Shown one piece after another: positions 1 through 8,570 of a stretch of DNA of 64,000 bases (position 1 is the stretch's first letter; every line of letters begins with the position of its first letter). The DNA lies in contig NC_013790.1 of NCBI RefSeq assembly GCF_000024185.1, forward strand, positions 2,355,001-2,419,000, in the 5' to 3' direction. The translations under genes and the position numbers were made by a program. Origin of the DNA: Methanobrevibacter ruminantium M1. GTDB taxonomy: Archaea; Methanobacteriota; Methanobacteria; Methanobacteriales; Methanobacteriaceae. Below the pieces are notes generated by a model. The model saw nothing but the letters and a program-made list of their open reading frames with translations. It was not told the DNA's origin and searched no databases.

Positions 1-404
1 AGAGTTGCAGCTGCCATACTTGTTTCAATATTGTTTGTGCAAACACATGAGATTAAATCAGCTCCCTTTGTTTTTTGAACGACCTCTGCAATATCTGCAA
101 GAGTCATTCTGCATTCAGAGTGATTCAATAAGGTTCCGTCAACACCATTTGCCACAAAGCTTTCGAATAAGTTGCTTCCAGTATGGCCTCCAGGGGAAAC
201 TGCATCAATATGTTGAGCTAAAACAGGAATGCTTGTTTCCTCTTTAATCCTATAGATATCAATGGCCTGTGGTACAGCAACCATAGTAATTCCAGATTCT
301 TCTCCAGCGCTTTCTAAAGCATTTGCCAAATCCAATGCCTTTTGACCGCTGGATTCCAAATAAGTTTTAAAATTTAATATAACAACAGGTGTCTTAAGAC
401 TCAA
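1..404 (-). CDS. tpiA: Triosephosphate isomerase, archaeal type (cut by window edge)
   Basis: Interconverts dihydroxyacetone phosphate and glyceraldehyde 3-phosphate in gluconeogenesis. The minus strand reads LSLKTPVVILNFKTYLESSG at the N-terminus, with the substrate Asn/Lys in NFKTY, followed by AQHIDAVSPGGHTGSN and the His-Ser-Glu segment of LLNHSECRMTL, all typical of the short archaeal TIM. About 134 codons are inside the window; the C-terminal part lies beyond base 1. The start is TTG at 404, set by the strong AGGAGG at 413-418; no ATG fits the conserved N-terminus. No neighbour in the window shares its transcript. The identification is firm. Confidence 0.93.
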   Translation of the reverse strand, partial: MSLKTPVVILNFKTYLESSGQKALDLANALESAGEESGITMVAVPQAIDIYRIKEETSIPVLAQHIDAVSPGGHTGSNLFESFVANGVDGTLLNHSECRMTLADIAEVVQKTKGADLISCVCTNNIETSMAAAT

Positions 405-629
405 ATCAAATCCTCCTTAAAATTATAAAATATCAGTAGATAATTCTTTTTTTATGATAAATAATAAATAGAATAATTATAAAAATTATTACTATATTAA
501 TAAAATATATATTCTTAATTATATTTAAATTATTTTAAATTTTAAAAATCTAAATTTAAAGAAATAAAAATATTAAATTATTTTAATTATTTTAAATTAT
601 TTTTCTAACAAAACTTTAAAAGGATTATC
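405..629. other. AT-rich divergent spacer between tpiA and TYW1
   Basis: Both flanking genes are transcribed away from this 225-bp stretch, so it should hold two promoters. It is almost pure A/T with many TATA-like stretches, so no single box can be picked with confidence. I see no RNA gene or long inverted repeat. Confidence 0.5.
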
Positions 630-1544
630 ATGACATTTACTAAAGAAGAACAAGCAAAACTAGAATACAGTGGATACAGATTCGTCGGTGAGCACGGGCA
701 TGCTGCGGCTAAAACCTGTCATTGGACTAGAAAAAGCATAAAAAATGAAGGAGTGTGCTATAAGGAACAATTCTATGGAGTAAAATCACATAGATGCCTT
801 CAAATGTCTCCTGCCGTACCATTCTGCCACCAAAAATGTTCCTTCTGTTGGAGAGACCTATCCCAAACCCGTACAGAATGGGAAGGAGAATATGATGATC
901 CTAAAACAATCATAGAAGGTGCAATTAAGGCACAGAACAATCTCTTATGTGGTTTTGGAGGAAACAAGAAAGCAGATAGGAAAAAGCTTGAAGAAAGCAA
1001 AAGGCCTACAAATGCAGCAATCTCACTTGCAGGAGAGCCTACGCTATACCCTGAAATAGACGAACTTATAGGAGAGTTCCACAGACAGGACTTTACCACT
1101 TTCCTTGTAAGCAATGGAATGTACTGGGAAAAGTTGGGAAGCCTTGAAAACGAACCTACACAGCTATATGTTTCATTGGACGCACCTAATGAGAAAGTCT
1201 ATAATGAGCTTTGCAACCCTCAAATAGATGATGGTTGGGGCAAACTAAACAAAACACTAGAACTGATGCCTAGCTTTAAGAACAATACAGCAATTAGAAT
1301 CACCTCAGTCAAGGGCAAAAACATGTTCAATACCGATGAATATGCCGAACTCATCAATAAGGCAGACCCTACCTATGTTGAAGTAAAGGCTTATATGTTT
1401 GTAGGGTCTTCCAGAAAACGATTAAGTATGGACAATATGCCTAGATTCCATGAGGTCAATGATTTTGCTAAAGAGATAGCTGATAAGACAGGTAGGGAAT
1501 TAACCAAATATTCTGAAGCCAGCAGAGTTGTTTTATTGGAATAA
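630..1544 (+). CDS. taw1: tRNA 4-demethylwyosine synthase (TYW1/Taw1), radical SAM
   Basis: Radical-SAM enzyme that condenses pyruvate carbons with N1-methylguanosine-37 of tRNA-Phe to build the imidazo ring of wyosine bases. The 304-aa protein has the CX3CX2C radical-SAM cluster motif at C66, C70 and C73 (CHQKCSFCWRD). Upstream cysteines C30, C43 and C56 match the family's second iron-sulfur cluster. The SAM-binding segment SLAGEPTLYPE follows. Length and composition fit the flavodoxin-less archaeal form. The ATG follows AAAGGATT. It is a single gene with its own promoter, convergent with sucC. Confidence 0.94.
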   Translation: MTFTKEEQAKLEYSGYRFVGEHGHAAAKTCHWTRKSIKNEGVCYKEQFYGVKSHRCLQMSPAVPFCHQKCSFCWRDLSQTRTEWEGEYDDPKTIIEGAIKAQNNLLCGFGGNKKADRKKLEESKRPTNAAISLAGEPTLYPEIDELIGEFHRQDFTTFLVSNGMYWEKLGSLENEPTQLYVSLDAPNEKVYNELCNPQIDDGWGKLNKTLELMPSFKNNTAIRITSVKGKNMFNTDEYAELINKADPTYVEVKAYMFVGSSRKRLSMDNMPRFHEVNDFAKEIADKTGRELTKYSEASRVVLLE

Positions 1545-1631
1545 ATTGTCTTTAATAATGTAAAAATAGTAAGAATAGAAAATTAATAAAAAAATAGCAT
1601 TTAAAGGCTTAAAAAAAGAAAAATAAAGAAG

Positions 1632-2756
1632 CTATTTGCCAGCTTCTTTTGCTTTTATCTCATTGCACATTTCAACTGCCTTTTTAGCAGCTTCTTCCAA
1701 TGAGATCTCATAAGGAATGCCTGCCTCATCAAAGAGTCTTTGACCTTCCTCTTCATTAGTACCAGTAAGTCTGATTACAATATTTACATCCCACTTATTA
1801 GCTTCCAATGCTGCAATTACGCCTCTTGCAACATCATCTGCTCTAGTAATACCTCCTAAAACATTTAAGAACACTACTTTTACAGGAGGATAGTTTAAAA
1901 CCAAACTTAAAGCCTTATTGATAGTCTCTTCAGATGCTCCACCACCGATATCCAAGAAAGTTGCTGGCTTTCCTCCGAATAAGGTAACCATATCCATACC
2001 GGTTAAAGTGAGCCCTGCACCGTTTCCGATAACAGCAATGTCTCCATCAAGCTTTACAAAAGCAAAGTCCTTTTGCTTGAATCTGTTTTGCTTTACTAAA
2101 TCCTGATGACGGAAAAGAGCGTCATTCTCTATTTCAAGCTTTGCATCTGCAGCAATCAAGCCGTCGTCAGTTAAAATGAGAGGGTTGATTTCAGCCACTT
2201 CTGCATCATATTTATCATAAACATTATAAAGCTTCCAAATGATGCTTCCAAGAGGAGAAATCAATTCAGAGCCTACACCCATCTTTCGGGCTATTTCACG
2301 TGCCTCATAAGGCAAGAACTCCTTTAAAGGATTTACATTATATCTGATGATCTTTTCAGGTGATGTCTTTGCCAATTCTTCAATTTCAACTCCACCTTCA
2401 GCACTTGCCATGATGATAGGCCTTCTGTTGGCTCTGTCATTGGAAACGCTTAAGAAGAATTCCTTTTTGATATTTGCCTTCTCTTCAATGAGCAAGTGTT
2501 TAACCTTTTCCCCTTTTATTTCAAGTTTCAATAATTCATTAGCAATTTCAAGAGCTTCACCAGGGTTATCAGCAAACTTAATACCTCCAGCCTTGCCTCT
2601 TCCACCGACCAAGACTTGGGATTTCAATACGATAGGCCTGCCGAATTCGGTAGCCACTTCCATTGCCTCTTCAGGGGAGTATACCACATGCCCCTCTAAA
2701 ATTTTAATACCTTCACTTTCAAATACTTTTTTTGCGCTATGTTCAAAAAACTTCAT
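1632..2756 (-). CDS. sucC: Succinyl-CoA synthetase beta subunit (ATP-grasp)
   Basis: Beta subunit of succinate-CoA ligase. In methanogens it makes succinyl-CoA from succinate in the reductive half of the incomplete TCA cycle, feeding the kor enzyme encoded just upstream. The N-terminal ATP-grasp carries SQVLVGGRGKAGGIKFA, and the C-terminal CoA-ligase-like part carries GNGAGLTLTGMDMVTLFGGK and FLDIGGGA. I place the start at ATG 2756 (MKFFEHSAKKVF), the family's usual N-terminus, because GAGTGAG lies just before it; an in-frame GTG at 2765 would add three residues. The alpha subunit (sucD) is not in the window. Confidence 0.94.
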   Translation of the reverse strand: MKFFEHSAKKVFESEGIKILEGHVVYSPEEAMEVATEFGRPIVLKSQVLVGGRGKAGGIKFADNPGEALEIANELLKLEIKGEKVKHLLIEEKANIKKEFFLSVSNDRANRRPIIMASAEGGVEIEELAKTSPEKIIRYNVNPLKEFLPYEAREIARKMGVGSELISPLGSIIWKLYNVYDKYDAEVAEINPLILTDDGLIAADAKLEIENDALFRHQDLVKQNRFKQKDFAFVKLDGDIAVIGNGAGLTLTGMDMVTLFGGKPATFLDIGGGASEETINKALSLVLNYPPVKVVFLNVLGGITRADDVARGVIAALEANKWDVNIVIRLTGTNEEEGQRLFDEAGIPYEISLEEAAKKAVEMCNEIKAKEAGK

Positions 2757-3019
2757 TTTTCTCACTCTAAATAATAAGCATGAAAATTTTATAGTAATTG
2801 AATTTTAAAAATACTTATGAATATATAAAAAAATAAAAATTAATGAATAAATTGCCCTATAAATATAGAACTAAATTATTTTTTAATCACATAATTATTT
2901 GTGCTTCATTATTATTAAAATTATTTATAAAGATTTCAAGAAATTTGGAAAAAAATTAATTATAGAAATACTGTCTTTAATAAAAAAACATTTAAAGGCC
3001 TAACTTACCAATTTAAAAA

Positions 3020-3601
3020 TTAATCCTTTGAATTTAATATAGATAAAAGTCTTTCCTTCCTCTCTAATGCAATATTATTATTTGGATTTTTTTCTAATGC
3101 TTTATTTGCGTAAATTAAAGATGAATCATATTCTTCTCTTTTATAATAAATAAATGATTTAGTGTCATAAGCATTTGAACAATCAGGATGCATATTTAAT
3201 ATTTTATCTGATAAAGATAGAGCCTCATCAAATTCTTCAAGCATAAAAAAGAAATTGCATTTATTTATGAATGCTGCCTCATATTCTTCACAATTATCAA
3301 TAACATAATCAAGAAGCTTAAAACCTTCTTCAATGCGATTCATATAACATAATGTTGTTCCTTTGTTTAATAAAGCCATACAAGATTTTTCCAAAGTAAT
3401 TATTTCATCTATACACACTAAAGCATTTTCATAGTCTCCCATATTAGCTAAAGAGTTGTATTTGTATTTTAATACTTCTAAATTATTTTTATCCATTTCT
3501 AAAATAATATCTGCATACTTAATGGCTTTTTTAAAATCATTAGAATAATATGCTTTATTTAATTCAGAAAAATATTTTTTTACTTTAAACTTTCCAAACA
3601 T
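3020..3601 (-). CDS. TPR-repeat protein of unknown role
   Basis: A 193-residue soluble protein made of consecutive tetratricopeptide-type helical pairs. Examples are LNKAYYSNDFKKAIKYADII, YKYNSLANMGDYENALVCID and YDTKSFIYYKREEYDSSLIY, each with the spaced small and aromatic residues of TPRs. There is no signal peptide and no membrane segment. The start is taken as ATG 3601 (MFGKFKVKKYF), preceded by GAGTGAAGATT; an upstream in-frame start at 3625 lacks a ribosome site. It sits between korC and sucC but with spacers of over 200 bp on both sides, so co-transcription is doubtful. A protein-interaction role is generic inference. Confidence 0.8.
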   Translation of the reverse strand: MFGKFKVKKYFSELNKAYYSNDFKKAIKYADIILEMDKNNLEVLKYKYNSLANMGDYENALVCIDEIITLEKSCMALLNKGTTLCYMNRIEEGFKLLDYVIDNCEEYEAAFINKCNFFFMLEEFDEALSLSDKILNMHPDCSNAYDTKSFIYYKREEYDSSLIYANKALEKNPNNNIALERKERLLSILNSKD

Positions 3602-3844
3602 AATCTTCACTCTTAAAACCCACAATATTCAAATTGTTTAAATTTTAATTACTTATCTAATAAGAACCTGATTAGAAAATTATAAACATTTAAAGTTTTA
3701 TAAAAACAAAACCCCACAAACAAGAATTTAAAAGACTATAAATAAAGACAAAACCAAATAAACATGAATTTCTTAAAAATAATAATTCAAATAATTAAAA
3801 AAAAGATAAAATCTTGAAAAAAATAAAAAATAAGATAAAAATAT

Positions 3845-4390
3845 TTAAATTAAAGCATACCCTGCTTCGAATGCTTGAATATTTTTATCCTCTGTGCCTT
3901 TTGGCACACTATCCAAAATAGCTTTTTTAGCAGCATCAACAGAAACCACATTAGTGACCTTTACAATAGCACCTATCATCACAATATTTGCCACAATCCT
4001 AAGGCCAACATCTTCTGTTGCTGTCTTAGTAGCTGGGGCTCTGTAGAGCTTGATCTTGTGCTCTTTTACAAAATCAACAATTTCCTCTTCAACGATCATG
4101 TCAGGGTCAATGATTAGAACACCTTCGTCCTTCAAGTCACCCATATATTTGATTAGGGCTTCATGGGACATAGCTACAAGAATATCTGGACTTGTCACTT
4201 TAGGATAGTCAATCTCTTCATCGCTTACAACGATTTCAGTTCTTGAAGCGCCTCCACGAGCTTCAGGACCATAGGACTGGGTCTGTACAGCATTAATATT
4301 ATCATAAAGGGATGCCGCCTTTCCGATAATGATTCCTGCCATGATAACTCCTTGACCTCCAAAACCAGCTATACGAACTTCAGTTCTCAT
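3845..4390 (-). CDS. korC: 2-oxoglutarate:ferredoxin oxidoreductase, gamma subunit
   Basis: Gamma subunit of the CoA-acylating 2-oxoacid oxidoreductase that carboxylates succinyl-CoA to 2-oxoglutarate with reduced ferredoxin. The 181-residue protein opens EVRIAGFGGQGVIMAG, the glycine-rich fold of the POR gamma domain, followed by QTQSYGPEARGGASRTEIV. Its ATG directly abuts the korB stop codon, so it is the last gene of a tight korD-korA-korB-korC operon. Separate subunits in this order are usual for methanogens. Confidence 0.93.
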   Translation of the reverse strand: MRTEVRIAGFGGQGVIMAGIIIGKAASLYDNINAVQTQSYGPEARGGASRTEIVVSDEEIDYPKVTSPDILVAMSHEALIKYMGDLKDEGVLIIDPDMIVEEEIVDFVKEHKIKLYRAPATKTATEDVGLRIVANIVMIGAIVKVTNVVSVDAAKKAILDSVPKGTEDKNIQAFEAGYALI

Positions 4391-5254
4391 TTAATCCAAC
4401 TCCTCAAATGCAGATTTGATAGCCAGTGGCATATTGGAATTCTCTTCAATCAATTTTTTAATGCTATCGGTCAATTCATCATGAGGCTTGTTTGCAAACT
4501 CGCCTACAATGATCTTTCCTTCCAATTCATCTTCTTCCATCTTTTCTGCTCTTCTTTTGTTTACGCTGTTTTCCTTAATGTATTGGAACATGGACAATGG
4601 AGTTTTAAGCTTGTTCTTACGGCCGAAATAGGTCGGACATTGGGATACCACTTCAATGAATGAGAATCCATTGTTCTCCAGACCCTTTTGAATTGCCTTT
4701 GAAAGCTGTAACGGATGGGTTGTGGTCCATCTTGCAACATAGCTTGCGCCAGCAGCTGAAACCAGCTCGGCCAAGTTAAAAGGCATATCCCTTGAGCCGT
4801 AAGGTGCAGTGGTTCCAAAGCTTCCTTTAGGGGAAGTAGGACTTATCTGACCTCCAGTCATACCATAAATATTATTGTTAATGCAGATAACTGTAAGATT
4901 GATGTTTCTTCTTGCAGCATGAATCAAGTGGTTTCCTCCAATGGAAGCGCAATCCCCGTCTCCGGAAAAGACTACAACATCCAAATCAGGATTTCCAACC
5001 TTTAAACCAGTTGCAAAGCTTAATGCCCTTCCGTGGGTGGTGTGCAATGAATCGCACTTGACATAACCTGGAATCCTTGAAGAGCATCCGATACCGGAAA
5101 CCATTGCAATATTTTCAAAGTCAATGTCAGTTCCTTCAAGGCCTTTTAAAAAGGCGCTCATCACTGTACCGTTTCCACAGCCTGGACAAAATATGTGTGG
5201 CAATCTATCTTCCCTTAGATACTTCTTATATGGGCTTTCTTTTACTTCTACCAT
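4391..5254 (-). CDS. korB: 2-oxoglutarate:ferredoxin oxidoreductase, beta subunit (TPP)
   Basis: Thiamine-diphosphate-binding beta subunit. The 287-residue protein shows the cluster-linked motif HIFCPGCGNGTV near residue 21. The TPP/magnesium motif is GDGDCASIGGNHLIHAARRN followed by INNNIYGMTGGQ. Later cysteines lie in VSQCPTYFGRKNK. An AGGTGG overlapping the korA stop provides its ribosome site, with only 8 bp between the genes. The 2-oxoglutarate rather than pyruvate assignment rests on the four-gene KorDABC arrangement, the residues after GDGD and the nearby sucC. Confidence 0.93.
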   Translation of the reverse strand: MVEVKESPYKKYLREDRLPHIFCPGCGNGTVMSAFLKGLEGTDIDFENIAMVSGIGCSSRIPGYVKCDSLHTTHGRALSFATGLKVGNPDLDVVVFSGDGDCASIGGNHLIHAARRNINLTVICINNNIYGMTGGQISPTSPKGSFGTTAPYGSRDMPFNLAELVSAAGASYVARWTTTHPLQLSKAIQKGLENNGFSFIEVVSQCPTYFGRKNKLKTPLSMFQYIKENSVNKRRAEKMEEDELEGKIIVGEFANKPHDELTDSIKKLIEENSNMPLAIKSAFEELD

Positions 5255-5262
5255 TTTACCAC

Positions 5263-6393
5263 CTATCCGCTAATCTCCTTAATTTTAGCCAATATCTCTT
5301 CAGGCTTATGGAGGATTCCTCCAATCTTGCCGATTAAATGAACATTAGCCTCTCCTTTAGCAGCTCTTTCAACCTCATGAACCATCTGTCCCAAATTCAT
5401 TTCCGGAACGATGATGTCGCTTGCAGTCTTGGCAATCTCTGCAATTTCTTCCTCTGGGAAAGGCCATGGAGTATCTATCTTAAGAGATCCTACCTTAATT
5501 CCTTCTTCCCTTGCTTTTTTCATTGCAGCGCCAACGGAACGATATGGAGAGCCGCAGGATACAATCACAATATCAGCATCATCACATTGCTCTTTCTTAA
5601 CGGAACATATGTCCTTTCTGTTCATAATGACCTTATTGCATAGCCTTTCAACCAATTTGGTATGGGATTCAGGATCATTGGTGTCTGGATATCCTCTCTC
5701 ATCGTGGGTAAGGCCTGTGACATGTATGTTGAATCCGTCACCGAATGCAGGCATAGGAGTGGTTCCGTCCATTGGAGCATCAAAAGGCAAGTATTGGCCA
5801 TCTGGCTTTTCAGGTCTTGTCCTTTTAACAATTTCAATCTCATCTGGAATGATGAGCTTTTCTCTCATATGGCCTACAACCTCATCTGCAAGAACTGTTA
5901 CAGGAACCCTGTACTCTTCAGCTAAGTTGAAAGCCTTGATTGTAAAGTCAAAGAATTCCTGTACAGATGAAGGAGCAAGAGCGATTGGCTCATAATCCCC
6001 ATGGGAACCCCAGCGAACTTGCATCATGTCCGCTTGAGCAGACATTGTAGGCTGTCCGGTAGATGGGGAACCTCTTTGAACGTTAATTATAACGATAGGG
6101 GTTTCTGTAATGAAGCCGTAGCCTATGTTTTCCTGCATCAATGAAATTCCAGGACCAGAGGTAGCTGTCATAGCCTTAAGGCCACTCCAGCTAGCACCTA
6201 TGATGGCACCAACTGATGCAATTTCATCTTCCATTTGAACAAAGGCGCCTCCATATTTTGGAAGCAAGATAGACATTTGTTCAGCAATTTCAGTAGATGG
6301 AGTAATTGGATAACCTGCAAAGAATCTGCAATTAGCTGCAATTGCACCTAATGCACAAGCTTCGTTTCCTTGTACAAAACGTTCTTCAGCCAT
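5263..6393 (-). CDS. korA: 2-oxoglutarate:ferredoxin oxidoreductase, alpha subunit
   Basis: Alpha subunit carrying the pyrimidine-binding and domain II regions of the oxidoreductase. The 376-residue protein begins RFVQGNEACALGAIAANCRF and has GAFVQMEDEIASVGAIIGAS, ATSGPGISLMQENIGYGF and the QRGSPSTGQPT loop, all hallmarks of KorA. The ATG follows the korD TAA with no gap, and GAGGTGG inside korD serves as ribosome site, so the two are translationally coupled. Confidence 0.94.
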   Translation of the reverse strand: MAEERFVQGNEACALGAIAANCRFFAGYPITPSTEIAEQMSILLPKYGGAFVQMEDEIASVGAIIGASWSGLKAMTATSGPGISLMQENIGYGFITETPIVIINVQRGSPSTGQPTMSAQADMMQVRWGSHGDYEPIALAPSSVQEFFDFTIKAFNLAEEYRVPVTVLADEVVGHMREKLIIPDEIEIVKRTRPEKPDGQYLPFDAPMDGTTPMPAFGDGFNIHVTGLTHDERGYPDTNDPESHTKLVERLCNKVIMNRKDICSVKKEQCDDADIVIVSCGSPYRSVGAAMKKAREEGIKVGSLKIDTPWPFPEEEIAEIAKTASDIIVPEMNLGQMVHEVERAAKGEANVHLIGKIGGILHKPEEILAKIKEISG

Positions 6394-6600
6394 TTATTCC
6401 ACCTCTTTTTCAACATAAATAGCTTGATCAGGACATGACAATTCGCATAATCCGCATTTGGTGCATCCTTCCTCATGTTCAGGGAAAGGAAGATAAACGT
6501 TTTTGGTGTTTACCTTGTCAGATTTAGAATAGACCTTCTTAGGACAGGTTGCTATGCAAATATCGCATCCTTTACAAAGCTTTGAATCTATAATAATCAT
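6394..6600 (-). CDS. korD: 2-oxoglutarate:ferredoxin oxidoreductase, delta (ferredoxin) subunit
   Basis: Small 68-residue 2[4Fe-4S] ferredoxin-like subunit that passes electrons between free ferredoxin and the KorAB active site. Two clusters are visible: CKGCDICIATCP and CTKCGLCELSCP. It is the promoter-proximal gene of the kor operon; the 416-bp AT-rich spacer upstream must hold the promoter. Confidence 0.92.
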   Translation of the reverse strand: MIIIDSKLCKGCDICIATCPKKVYSKSDKVNTKNVYLPFPEHEEGCTKCGLCELSCPDQAIYVEKEVE

Positions 6601-7016
6601 AAAATCAACTCTACTAAATTTAAGAATTAAGATAATAAATAAATCACTTATCTAAAATAGAAAATCATGGATTTGAATGATTTAAATAAAAATAATTTAA
6701 AACAGAAAAAAAATCACCAAGTTTTAAAAGATTTGAAGATAAATAATTTAATTATTATCTTTTTAGACTTAACGCAATACATAAATAATAATTAAAATAC
6801 CTTAAAACATATCAGTAAGTAAAATATAGATAGATATGAATTAACATTAATATTTATGGTTTTATTTATTTAAATAATTTTTTAATATATAATAATAGAG
6901 CGTACAAAATTGTACATTAAAAAAAGAGTTTTTAAAAATTAATTAATAGCCTAAGTCAAGAGAAAAAATAGATTAAAAATAAGAAAATAAAATATAAAAA
7001 GATTAAATGAACTTAA
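6601..7016. other. Non-coding spacer upstream of korD with a short palindrome
   Basis: 416 bp, more than 80% A/T by eye, with no open frame worth calling. The one distinct element is GTACAA-AA-TTGTAC at 6902-6915, a 6-2-6 inverted repeat containing CAAAATTG, the core also found in the phased arrays elsewhere in this window. It is 300 bp from korD and at the 3-prime side of mptD, so it is not obviously a promoter operator. Confidence 0.45.
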
Positions 7017-7388
7017 TTATTCAATAATATCTTCCACATACATTAAAGGATAATTAAGCTCTTCAATAAACTCTATTCTAATTACAGCCAAGACATCATC
7101 CACTTTTGAATAGATCTTAACATCCAACATGTCTCCACTTAGAGAAGTGTATTCAAACTCTGTCATAGCCTTATCCAATCTATCCAAGTCTATAGAGACC
7201 TCTACCTTATCAATGCAAGGCTGTAAAGTAAAAGATTCTTCCATAGCCTTTTCTAGGCTTTCAGCCGTCTTTCTATTGAAGGGAGTTCCTACAAATTGAT
7301 GGAATAAGGCCCCCATGCTTATGGCTCCTTCAAATATAGCTCTTTCCCTATTTGAAATATTAGAGAAATATTTTTCTTTTGCACCCAT
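7017..7388 (-). CDS. mptD: Dihydroneopterin aldolase MptD (tetrahydromethanopterin pathway)
   Basis: Archaeal-type 7,8-dihydroneopterin aldolase, which releases glycolaldehyde to give 6-hydroxymethyl-dihydropterin for tetrahydromethanopterin. The family signature is visible as ERAIFEGAISMGALFHQFVG TPF (broken here for length) near the N-terminus. The size, about 123 residues, fits the short DUF381 family. ATG 7388 (MGAKEKYFSNIS) is preferred because GAGGT lies 7 nt upstream; an earlier GTG at 7418 overlaps the sortase stop region. It lies just downstream of the sortase gene and probably shares its transcript. Confidence 0.85.
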   Translation of the reverse strand: MGAKEKYFSNISNRERAIFEGAISMGALFHQFVGTPFNRKTAESLEKAMEESFTLQPCIDKVEVSIDLDRLDKAMTEFEYTSLSGDMLDVKIYSKVDDVLAVIRIEFIEELNYPLMYVEDIIE

Positions 7389-7407
7389 AAAATACCTCGA
7401 ATAAAGT

Positions 7408-8169
7408 TTAATTAACACCCATCATACTATTCAGCCATCCTAATTGATCTGCCCAAATCTGAGAAGAAATTGGGAATAAGCAGAAATAAACTAAAATAAT
7501 AGTTATTATAATCACAACTGCTAAAATAATCTTCCTTTCCTCTTCAGGAGATAAAAATGAAACAATCAATCCTAAAGCAAAGAATCCTAAAGTTATATAC
7601 CATGCCCATGATGCATGTGGATTTTCCTCCAAAGCAGTTTCATTGATTAGACTTGTAGAATTCAATTCTCCAACAACAATAAGCCTTTCAGCTGAAGAAC
7701 CAAGAGGATGGCAAGTGATTAGATAAATTTCCTGATTGTGAATATCCCCTTCCATATGGCTTTCATTTAAATACAGACCATAGCTGGCTGGAACTATCTT
7801 AGAAGATTTGACTGTATAGTTTATCTCACCTATCTCAGGCCATTCGAGAGTTACAATATCTCCCTTCTTCAAACTGTCCAATCTCAAGAAAGGAGATCCC
7901 TGCAATGTCCTATGTCCAAATAGAACCACATCTCCCTTGGTTGGAAGATTAGACATCTGATCAATATAAACCCCTTGAGAGATGGAAACATTGTTTATCT
8001 TCTCAAAAACCCCAATGGATGGAATAATTACTACAGACGCATTAATATCATCATGTTCCACAACATTCTTGTAAGAGAAGTAGTTTACTTCAGTCAAGGC
8101 ATATAGGCCAATGATTATAAATGCAATAATTGTAATGATTGTAGCAATTTTTATATTTTTCAAATCCAT
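7408..8169 (-). CDS. Membrane-bound sortase-family transpeptidase
   Basis: Sortases cleave sorting signals and attach surface proteins to the envelope or to each other. This 253-residue protein has an N-terminal membrane helix (about residues 8-26). An extracellular sortase domain follows, with catalytic His86 (VVLFGHRT), Cys153 (YLITCHP) and Arg162 (SSAERLIVVGEL). At the C-terminus are two further hydrophobic helices (about 190-207 and 214-233). The C-terminal helices recall class D/E-like archaeal and actinobacterial forms. In Methanobrevibacter the likely substrates are adhesin-like surface proteins, but none is encoded in the window. mptD follows directly. Confidence 0.88.
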   Translation of the reverse strand: MDLKNIKIATIITIIAFIIIGLYALTEVNYFSYKNVVEHDDINASVVIIPSIGVFEKINNVSISQGVYIDQMSNLPTKGDVVLFGHRTLQGSPFLRLDSLKKGDIVTLEWPEIGEINYTVKSSKIVPASYGLYLNESHMEGDIHNQEIYLITCHPLGSSAERLIVVGELNSTSLINETALEENPHASWAWYITLGFFALGLIVSFLSPEEERKIILAVVIIITIILVYFCLFPISSQIWADQLGWLNSMMGVN

Positions 8170-8554
8170 ATAAAATCACCGAACAAATAATTTTAATTTA
8201 TTAGTATTATCTAATTTAAATTTATTTTTATATTTAATAAATTTAAAGATTTATTCGAAAATTAAAAAAATAGATTTAAAGAATTGTTAAAATTCAAATT
8301 AAGAAGTTGTTTTTGAAAAAGAGTAAAAATATAGAAAAGTTTTTTAAATAAAAAAAGAAAAATAAAATGTTAAAAATAAAAAAAAATGATTTAGAATGGT
8401 AAAAATTAAATAAGAGCAATAATAAACAATCAAATTTAAAAACAAACTATTAAATGAGGATAATATAAACACCATCATATCAAAGAATAATTAAACATCC
8501 TCATATAAAAGGATAATTACACATCATCATATAAAATAGGATAATTACATATCC
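8170..8554. other. Spacer with the 3-prime-end repeat of the large membrane protein
   Basis: 385 bp between the stop of the large membrane protein and the start of the sortase gene. Bases 8170-8455 are plain AT-rich DNA and must include the sortase promoter. From 8456 onward the spacer is a tandem repeat described separately. Confidence 0.5.
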
Positions 8555-8570
8555 TCATATAAAAGAGGAT
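8456..8570. repeat. Degenerate tandem repeat, four units of 26-29 bp, derived from a gene 3-prime end
   Basis: Units begin at about 8456, 8485, 8511 and 8539 and share GGATAATTACACATCCTCAT or close variants followed by ATAAAA. The last unit overlaps the stop codon (TGA, complement of 8555-8557) of the gene on the minus strand, and each unit keeps TATATGA in that orientation. The last unit can also fold ATCCTC(8551-8556)/GAGGAT(8565-8570), a possible terminator stem. Confidence 0.75.

Noticed and set aside
800-1114. Open frame antisense to TYW1
   Set aside because: It lies wholly inside a well-supported gene on the other strand and its composition is that of a shadow frame.
4561-4818. 85-codon frame inside korB on the same strand
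   Set aside because: It is an alternative frame of korB, lacks a ribosome site and matches nothing.
5411-5995. Long 194-codon frame antisense to korA
   Set aside because: korA motifs are unambiguous; the antisense frame shows no domain and arises from codon usage.
6902-6915. GTACAA-AA-TTGTAC as a korD operator
   Set aside because: It is a single copy about 300 bp from the korD start and nearer the mptD end, so position does not support promoter control.
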